DNA of 34,303 nucleotides from the NCBI GenBank assembly GCA_016935265.1, contig JAFGRH010000022.1, positions 1-34,303 of the forward strand. The letters are read 5' to 3'. The stretch comes from Candidatus Woesearchaeota archaeon (GTDB lineage: Archaea; Nanobdellota; Nanobdellia; Woesearchaeales; UBA10216). Positions 29,718-34,303 of this stretch are shown piece after piece; position 1 is the stretch's first letter, and every line of letters begins with the position of its first letter. The position numbers and the translations under genes were made by a program. The notes beneath the pieces were generated by a model that ran no database searches, was not told the DNA's origin, and was given only the letters and a program-made list of their open reading frames with translations.

Positions 29718-30071
29718 ATGCGCAAGGTTACTCTCATTACTGTCCTCGTGCTTTTTTTGATACTCTCTTCTTTAGCCTATGCGAAGAGCGTTTCTGAGAT
29801 GGAGGAGGAGCTGAAGCAGGGCATTATTGATTCAGCAAAAGAGAGCGGAATACCAGAAGATATTGTGGAGCGCGCAACAGGCGAAGAAAACACAACAGAG
29901 CCTGCAGCCCCGCCAGATATTGAAGAAATCGTCGCAGAACACCAGGCTCAAGCTGAGCAGGCCGCAGCTGAAGCAGCCGCTATGGCAGCAGCAGAGCAGG
30001 CAGCCCAGCAAGAGGCTGAGAAGGGCTTCTGGCAGAAGCTCTGGGACTTCATCAAGGGGATATTTACGTAG
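29718..30071 (+). CDS. small secreted protein with amphipathic C-terminal helix
   Basis: Signal peptide MRKVTLITVLVLFLILSSLA with likely cleavage at AYA|KSV. The mature part of about 94 aa is acidic and Ala/Gln-rich (coiled-coil-like EQAAAEAAAMAAAEQAAQQE) and ends GFWQKLWDFIKGIFT, a strongly amphipathic Trp/Phe/Lys helix that should bind membranes. GAGGTGATT precedes the ATG, and TTTTTAATA at 29672-29680 is a likely TATA box. It overlaps the HEPN gene by 8 nt tail to tail. Surface-active peptide, anchor or antimicrobial are all possible. Confidence 0.7.
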   Translation: MRKVTLITVLVLFLILSSLAYAKSVSEMEEELKQGIIDSAKESGIPEDIVERATGEENTTEPAAPPDIEEIVAEHQAQAEQAAAEAAAMAAAEQAAQQEAEKGFWQKLWDFIKGIFT

Positions 30072-30540
30072 AACTGCTTTTCAGCTTTTTCTCAATTTCT
30101 TTCCTTAGCGCGCTGATGTGCAGCTCGAATTTTAGTTCGAAAACTTTCCAGTTCCCCTGCTTCAGCAATTGCCCCCTGTAATTGATTGCATTCCTTTTCA
30201 GCCTTATTGTCTCAAGAAATTCCCAGTCAAGTTCAAGTTCTGGGTGTTTGAGGCATATGTAAGCGTTTTTGCACTGGTGGTTATCCGCCTCTATCCCGTC
30301 GAACAGGAGATAAGCTTCTATGAGCCCCCTCAGCGATTCATAATACTCTCTGAACACAAATGTCCAGTCCGTGCTGTCTCTTGCAATGCTGCCTGATTTG
30401 CCCTTGATGAATTCAAGGCCTCTTTCAGCAACCTCTTTTATAGACTTTATCAGTTCAGTGTCTTTCTGCTTTTCCTTGATGCTGCCCATGCTGATGCAAA
30501 CATCATAAGTTTTTTCCAGGTCGTCAATCCTTATTCTCAT
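30064..30540 (-). CDS. HEPN-domain protein (toxin-like), degenerate active motif
   Basis: 158 aa, all helical, with YYESLRGLIEAYLLFDGIEA (helix 2 of HEPN) and RLKRNAINYRG where the RxxxxH motif belongs; Tyr replaces His in R-N-A-I-N-Y. HEPN proteins paired with MNT nucleotidyltransferases act as RNA-cleaving toxins neutralised by the partner. The missing His suggests a non-nuclease form or a different mode. It starts in the stop codon of the MNT gene (ATGA), which confirms the pair. Confidence 0.78.
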   Translation of the reverse strand: MRIRIDDLEKTYDVCISMGSIKEKQKDTELIKSIKEVAERGLEFIKGKSGSIARDSTDWTFVFREYYESLRGLIEAYLLFDGIEADNHQCKNAYICLKHPELELDWEFLETIRLKRNAINYRGQLLKQGNWKVFELKFELHISALRKEIEKKLKSSST

Positions 30541-31091
30541 AGCCTAACCTCTGCGATATCCTGAATCTGCCCCTTGATAACATACCCGTTAATGACGTTT
30601 TTTATCAGCCCTGTCTTCACTTCTTTAATCTCTGCTTTGCCCTCAAAAACGTGCATCTCTATGCGCTTTCCAGTCTTCTCTTCATAAAGTTTCCTGTCAA
30701 AATCCGGAATATTTCCGAGGACAAATATGTCTATGTCAGAGCCCTTATACCAGTCTCCCTTGACGATGCTCCCGAAAAGAATTATTGTCTTTGCCTTTTC
30801 AAGGGATAAAAGCCCTGCTATAAGCCCGCTATTATGCAGCTGTTCAAGCGCGTAAATCCTTTTCCTTGCGTAATAGGTGGCATTGCTGCTTCCGGCAGTA
30901 AAATAAGGGAATTTCCCTTTTCTTTTATTCCTCCTCAAAACACCTTCTTTAACGTACTTTTTCAGCCACTTGTTCGCAACAGCCTTTGTTACATTTGCTT
31001 CCCTGACGACCTCTTCAAAATGCCATTCCTTCAGGGGGCTGTTTTCAAGGATTAGCTTCAAAACATTTTCTTCTTTGCTTGGGCTAGCCAT
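30537..31091 (-). CDS. HTH-MNT nucleotidyltransferase (antitoxin-like) partner of HEPN
   Basis: Residues 1-70 are a winged helix (VLKLILENSPLKEWHFEEVV; VANKWLKKYVKEGVLRR). Residues 98-150 are a minimal nucleotidyltransferase with GSIVKGDWYKGSDIDIFVLG (Gly107-Ser108, Asp119, Asp121) and RIEMHVF as the third strand. In MntA-HepT systems such an enzyme AMPylates its HEPN partner. The fused HTH could autoregulate the operon. The TATA box (31115-31122, minus) gives a leaderless start. An inverted repeat CACTAC-CCA-GTAGTG lies just behind it. Confidence 0.82.
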   Translation of the reverse strand: MASPSKEENVLKLILENSPLKEWHFEEVVREANVTKAVANKWLKKYVKEGVLRRNKRKGKFPYFTAGSSNATYYARKRIYALEQLHNSGLIAGLLSLEKAKTIILFGSIVKGDWYKGSDIDIFVLGNIPDFDRKLYEEKTGKRIEMHVFEGKAEIKEVKTGLIKNVINGYVIKGQIQDIAEVRL

Positions 31092-31114
31092 ATAGTGGTA
31101 TACCTAAGACATAC

Positions 31115-31122
31115 TATTTAAG
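31115..31122 (-). promoter_or_regulatory. TATA box of the MNT-HEPN operon
   Basis: CTTAAATA on the minus strand is centred 27 nt before the MNT ATG. It faces the divergent promoter of the gene at 31207, with an inverted repeat between them. Confidence 0.6.
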
Positions 31123-31143
31123 CTTTCCCCTTCTTTACAGGTG

Positions 31144-31198
31144 ACCACTACCCAGTAGTGTCAAAAACGAAAGGTTTAAATAGTAGTTTCTTCTGAAG
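31144..31198 (+). promoter_or_regulatory. promoter/operator element A, near-copy of 25448-25500
   Basis: ACCACTACCCAGTAGTG, then CAAAAACGAAA, TTTAAATA (31175-31182) and AGTAGTTTCTTCTGAAG. The perfect 6-bp inverted repeat CACTAC-CCA-GTAGTG (31146-31160) sits between the divergent TATA boxes. The ATG at 31207 is 28 nt from the box centre. Confidence 0.72.
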
Positions 31199-31206
31199 CT
31201 TGAATC

Positions 31207-32847
31207 ATGGCCCTTAACGACCTTGTTGGGGAAACTTGGTATAACAGGCGCTCTAGGGAGATGAATCCCCAGCGCGCTGAGGCAGTTCAGGCTATTGCAG
31301 AGAATCCTGTGAACAAGTCTTACCTGCCGGGCACTATAGCAGCAGTTTCTGTTCTTGCAGCGCTAATCATGGCTCTTACTTCCTGCGGGCCTAAGCAAAC
31401 ACCTACTCCTACAGAGACCACAACTCCCACAGAAACAACTACGACAACCCCCACTTACACAACTACTCCCACTCCCACACCGACACCTACCCAGACCCCT
31501 ACACAGACACCAACCCAGACCACAACTCCAACAAAGACTACAACTCCTACTCCAACACCAACCATTACCCCTCAGTACAACCTCACCGCAGCAAACATAA
31601 CCGTCGAGTACAACATGCAGAACATGTACGATTCACTCATTAACCTGGATGTCAGGAATTCAAGCGATGAAACTTCTCCTGCGTCAAAGCTTGAGGTATA
31701 CCACGGCAGCACGCTTCTTTACAATGCTGACGTTCCTTCCCTCGATGCAGACCAGACTCATTCAGCACAGGTAAAGCTCGAGGACCTTGTCAAAGCAAGC
31801 TTCGCAGGCGGCTGGAGCAACCCTCTTATGCCAGGAGACAAGCTCAAGCTAAAGGTAGTCGCAGACGAAAACGACACAAACTCATCCGATAACAATCTCA
31901 CGCAGGAATCTCTGCTTGTCAGGCCAGCAACCATTCCCGGCGAGCTCTCAGACAACATGCAGTACATAGCAGACTTGGTGCAGAGCAACAAGCTAGTAAC
32001 ATCAAACGAACTCCTCACAGCCCTAAAGCCCTACATCGAGCAAGCGTTTCCGGGGACGAATTATGGGAATGTGCAAATAGATATGAAGCCTATTAGCGAA
32101 CTTGGGGTCGTTACCGGTCTTAGGGGTTATGGCTATGTTCAGTCTCTGGGTTATGACCGCTACAAAATAGTTCTTCAGGAAGGAACAGCCACCCAGCTTA
32201 TTGATCTTTTATCAAGGGAGTTTGGCCGCCCTCTTTTCAATAATGAGACTTCCCTCCGCCATCTTCATCAGAATGTAGGTACACAGACCAGTTTTGAAGG
32301 CAGTGAATTTCCTTCAGTAGGTCTTTCACAGCTGATTCTTCACTACGCTCTTGAAATGGACGGCTTCAGGTTCCTTACAGAAACACCTGCCGGAGGCATT
32401 GCTAAACTCACGAATTTTGATCCATTCCCTCTTACAGAGAATGACACGAATTACGGGAGCGAGCTCAGGATGGGCTATCTGGTTGCCAAAGACATAGCAG
32501 AAAATGCAGGCTATACTGTTTTCAACATTCTTGTTGAGGTTCTTTACGAGGGAACTCTGGCTGAATTCAAGGGCCTTCAAAAAAAATCCGGTCCTGAACT
32601 GGTTTCCTATGTAAATGATCTTTTCGAAAGGCAGAAAAACATTCCGCAAGATGAGATTAATGCTTATATATTGTGGAGCCTTTGGAACACAAAAGTCGAC
32701 AAGCCAGCGGGCTCGCCTATTCCTGAAGATGTGGCTAAGGTCATCGATCCTTCTGGAGATTATGGCGGCAGTATACTGCCTGAATGGGTAACCGCCCTAC
32801 AGCCATTTAACAATCATGTCCGCGGCGTTCTCCCTGCGGGCAAATAA
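31207..32847 (+). CDS. membrane-anchored surface protein with Thr/Pro linker and CARDB-like domain
   Basis: A polar tail of about 42 residues, a membrane segment ending in the lipobox-like ALTSCG (Cys60), a TP-rich linker (about 62-120), a CARDB/Ig-like domain (about 125-240, ITVEYNMQNMYDSLINLDVR) and a C-terminal helical domain of about 290 aa (LRHLHQNVG; LRMGYLVAKDIAENAGYTVF) of unknown type. The layout and promoter copy those of the Hint protein, so the two probably act under one regulator. From about base 32040 codons switch to T-ending forms, as if the C-terminal domain had been acquired separately. No protease motif is clear. Confidence 0.78.
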   Translation: MALNDLVGETWYNRRSREMNPQRAEAVQAIAENPVNKSYLPGTIAAVSVLAALIMALTSCGPKQTPTPTETTTPTETTTTTPTYTTTPTPTPTPTQTPTQTPTQTTTPTKTTTPTPTPTITPQYNLTAANITVEYNMQNMYDSLINLDVRNSSDETSPASKLEVYHGSTLLYNADVPSLDADQTHSAQVKLEDLVKASFAGGWSNPLMPGDKLKLKVVADENDTNSSDNNLTQESLLVRPATIPGELSDNMQYIADLVQSNKLVTSNELLTALKPYIEQAFPGTNYGNVQIDMKPISELGVVTGLRGYGYVQSLGYDRYKIVLQEGTATQLIDLLSREFGRPLFNNETSLRHLHQNVGTQTSFEGSEFPSVGLSQLILHYALEMDGFRFLTETPAGGIAKLTNFDPFPLTENDTNYGSELRMGYLVAKDIAENAGYTVFNILVEVLYEGTLAEFKGLQKKSGPELVSYVNDLFERQKNIPQDEINAYILWSLWNTKVDKPAGSPIPEDVAKVIDPSGDYGGSILPEWVTALQPFNNHVRGVLPAGK

Positions 32848-32853
32848 AAAGGT

Positions 32854-32861
32854 TTTTATAT
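32854..32861 (+). promoter_or_regulatory. TATA-like box of the terminal Cys-rich gene
   Basis: TTTTTATA, followed by a short leader with AAAGAGGTAT before ATG 32900. Confidence 0.5.
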
Positions 32862-32899
32862 TAGTTCTGCAAGTTTTAGGGTAAAAAGAGGTATAATAG

Positions 32900-34303
32900 A
32901 TGAAGCTGCTTATATTATCACTGCTTGTACTGGTTTCTTTTGCTGCAATAGGCTTGGCTGATGAGTGCGTTTGCGATATGCCCCCTTATTGCGATGACCC
33001 CTGCTTTGAATACGATCCTGGAGTAAATGAGTATTGCTGCAATGAGCGCGCAGTTGGGAATGAGTGGTGCTGTACTGAGCTTTCCCCTATTCCTGACTGG
33101 TGTAGTGAAGACGAGTGCGCTGCGCCTGATCCACCAAATAATGATTGGTGCTGTTACACTACTAACCCTCCTGCATGGTGCCCTGACCCCTGCACTTCTT
33201 ATCAGGCAGGCGTTAATGAGTACTGCTGTTGGACTGCTACGCCTCCTGGCTGGTGTTGCGCTATCCCAAGCCCGCCTTACTGGTGTTATCCTCCTACGCC
33301 CGACCCTTGTCAGAGTACTAATCCTCCAACTTACTGTTATGATCATGCCCCTTCAGGTCTCGTAATGGTGCTTATTGATGAGGATGAAGGCACTGCCATG
33401 GCGCTATGGGAGAAGACAGTAATTGATCCTGATACAGGCCTGCCTGTAAAGGTACTAGAAGTTAGGGATATGGAATTTCTCACGGCTTTTGGCTTCTATA
33501 AGGGCAGTATTATTCCTAAAATTAATTACGGTATTGACGGTTTGATTGATGAAAAGATTGTCGGCATTTTTGATGCTTACGCTGATCCTGATGACTTTCC
33601 TTCATTGGATGATGCTCTTGCCGCCTTTAATGCAAACGACCCTCTGAGCGGCGCATTCAGCCTTAATGACATGTTGGTTGATTGGCTGATTCTGTTCGGC
33701 ACCGTTGCTGGTGAATACGACCCCACTAACGAGCCTGACGTTTTTTATGACATTAATTTTGCGCAGGGTTCTTCTGGTTCGATGGTTGTTGCTAACGGAG
33801 TCATAAAAACTGACTTAACAAATGCAGAGTACCATCTAGATGATTTTGGTAACCCTGTTCTTGATGACGGCACCATGACCAAGACAGTTGATTACGCTGG
33901 CGGCCATACTTCAACTACGACCACCACTACTAACGCTGAAACAGGCGAAACATCAGAGACTTTCGTTAGCGACGGTCCATGGTATCATCTTGAGATTGAC
34001 GAGTACGATGTGGGGTACTTCACGAACACAGACACCGGTAAGACTTCTGTTGTTGCGCCTAGCGGCTCAACTACTACGACCGACAAATATGGTACTGAAA
34101 CAACCACCAATGTAGACGCAGATGGTAATGTTCTTGTCAAAATCATAGAGTATCCGAGTGGAAGTGCCTCTATCAGCTATGCCGACGGCTCTTCTACAAA
34201 GGTCACGCAGACAGATCACGGCAGTTACATAGCTAATTATCCTCCTCCTGGCTCTGGAGGGACTACTACTGTTCAAGACCCCAGTGGTTGGACTGCTTCA
34301 TCC
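32900..34303 (+). CDS. secreted Cys-rich repeat protein, partial, runs off the window end
   Basis: ATG 32900 with GAGGTAT upstream opens 468 codons with no stop before the window ends, so the ORF track omits it. The signal peptide is MKLLILSLLVLVSFAAIGLA, cleaved before DEC. Residues 21-150 are a Cys-rich block with repeated 'PPxWC(C/Y)' and 'NE(Y/W)CC' units (NPPAWC, TPPGWCC, SPPYWCY, NPPTYCY). Then comes an alpha/beta domain (VMVLIDEDEGTAMALWEKTV) and, from about 330, Thr-rich beta repeats with 'DADGNVLVKI' and 'YADGSSTKVT' turns that resemble YD/RHS-type repeats. It is probably a long surface filament or adhesin. T-ending codons dominate. Confidence 0.8.
   Translation, partial: MKLLILSLLVLVSFAAIGLADECVCDMPPYCDDPCFEYDPGVNEYCCNERAVGNEWCCTELSPIPDWCSEDECAAPDPPNNDWCCYTTNPPAWCPDPCTSYQAGVNEYCCWTATPPGWCCAIPSPPYWCYPPTPDPCQSTNPPTYCYDHAPSGLVMVLIDEDEGTAMALWEKTVIDPDTGLPVKVLEVRDMEFLTAFGFYKGSIIPKINYGIDGLIDEKIVGIFDAYADPDDFPSLDDALAAFNANDPLSGAFSLNDMLVDWLILFGTVAGEYDPTNEPDVFYDINFAQGSSGSMVVANGVIKTDLTNAEYHLDDFGNPVLDDGTMTKTVDYAGGHTSTTTTTTNAETGETSETFVSDGPWYHLEIDEYDVGYFTNTDTGKTSVVAPSGSTTTTDKYGTETTTNVDADGNVLVKIIEYPSGSASISYADGSSTKVTQTDHGSYIANYPPPGSGGTTTVQDPSGWTASS

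Noticed and set aside
33027-33365. 112-aa plus-strand and 142-aa minus-strand ORFs in the Cys-rich region
   Set aside because: They lie in other frames of the partial gene starting at 32900, which has the signal peptide and ribosome site.

Overview
The window is archaeal. The evidence is a eukaryote/archaea-type ribosomal protein eS1, Alba, Pth2, an archaeal-type prolyl-tRNA synthetase, class III (QxxxE) prepilins, a TadA/TadC-like pilus motor, TTTAAATA boxes about 26-28 nt before leaderless start codons, GAGGTG(A) ribosome binding sites inside operons, and a tRNA with bulge-helix-bulge introns. The many tiny proteins, class III pilins and large Cys-rich surface proteins suggest a DPANN-type lineage, but that placement is inference from gene content. 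Genes are dense and no gap exceeds 300 bases without a gene.

Bases 1-3660: an operon of eS1, a RimB-like retropepsin and a RimK-like ATP-grasp ligase that seems to carry a C-terminal AbrB-like hairpin, facing an MscS channel fused to a C39-type cysteine peptidase. Bases 3800-9500: a pilus-assembly operon with a winged-helix/74-residue-repeat protein, the secretion ATPase and two T2SSF membrane proteins. Bases 9600-13300: a 56-aa coiled-coil gene, pth2, a 48-aa ORF coupled to alba, three related membrane proteins, and, hidden between two of them, a 176-nt tRNA-Arg(UCG) gene. That tRNA has a 15-nt anticodon-loop intron and an 87-nt intron in the T-loop. Bases 13368-15131: proS, a cloverleaf-like inverted repeat and a 36-aa gene.

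Bases 15234-23301: a pilin/adhesin locus with two major-pilin paralogs, several minor pilin-like proteins, two large Cys-rich pilin-headed proteins, one ending in thrombospondin type-3 repeats, and an embedded methyltransferase. No prepilin peptidase is present here. The motor at 6-9.5 kb is the obvious candidate for assembling these pilins.

Bases 23304-34303 are accessory: a membrane-anchored protein with Ig-like domains and two tandem Hint domains; a coiled-coil gene overlapping a 50-aa gene; an acidic surface protein; four small orphan genes separated by spacers that repeat in an A-B-A-B order; a small secreted protein with an amphipathic C-terminus; an HTH-MNT/HEPN toxin-antitoxin-like pair; a second membrane-anchored Thr/Pro-linker protein whose promoter is nearly identical to that of the Hint protein; and a Cys-rich secreted protein that runs off the window end and so is missing from the ORF track.

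Many ORF-track starts were moved downstream on the basis of Shine-Dalgarno position or family N-terminus. Five features were added that the track lacks: the tRNA, four proteins under 60 aa, and the partial terminal gene.
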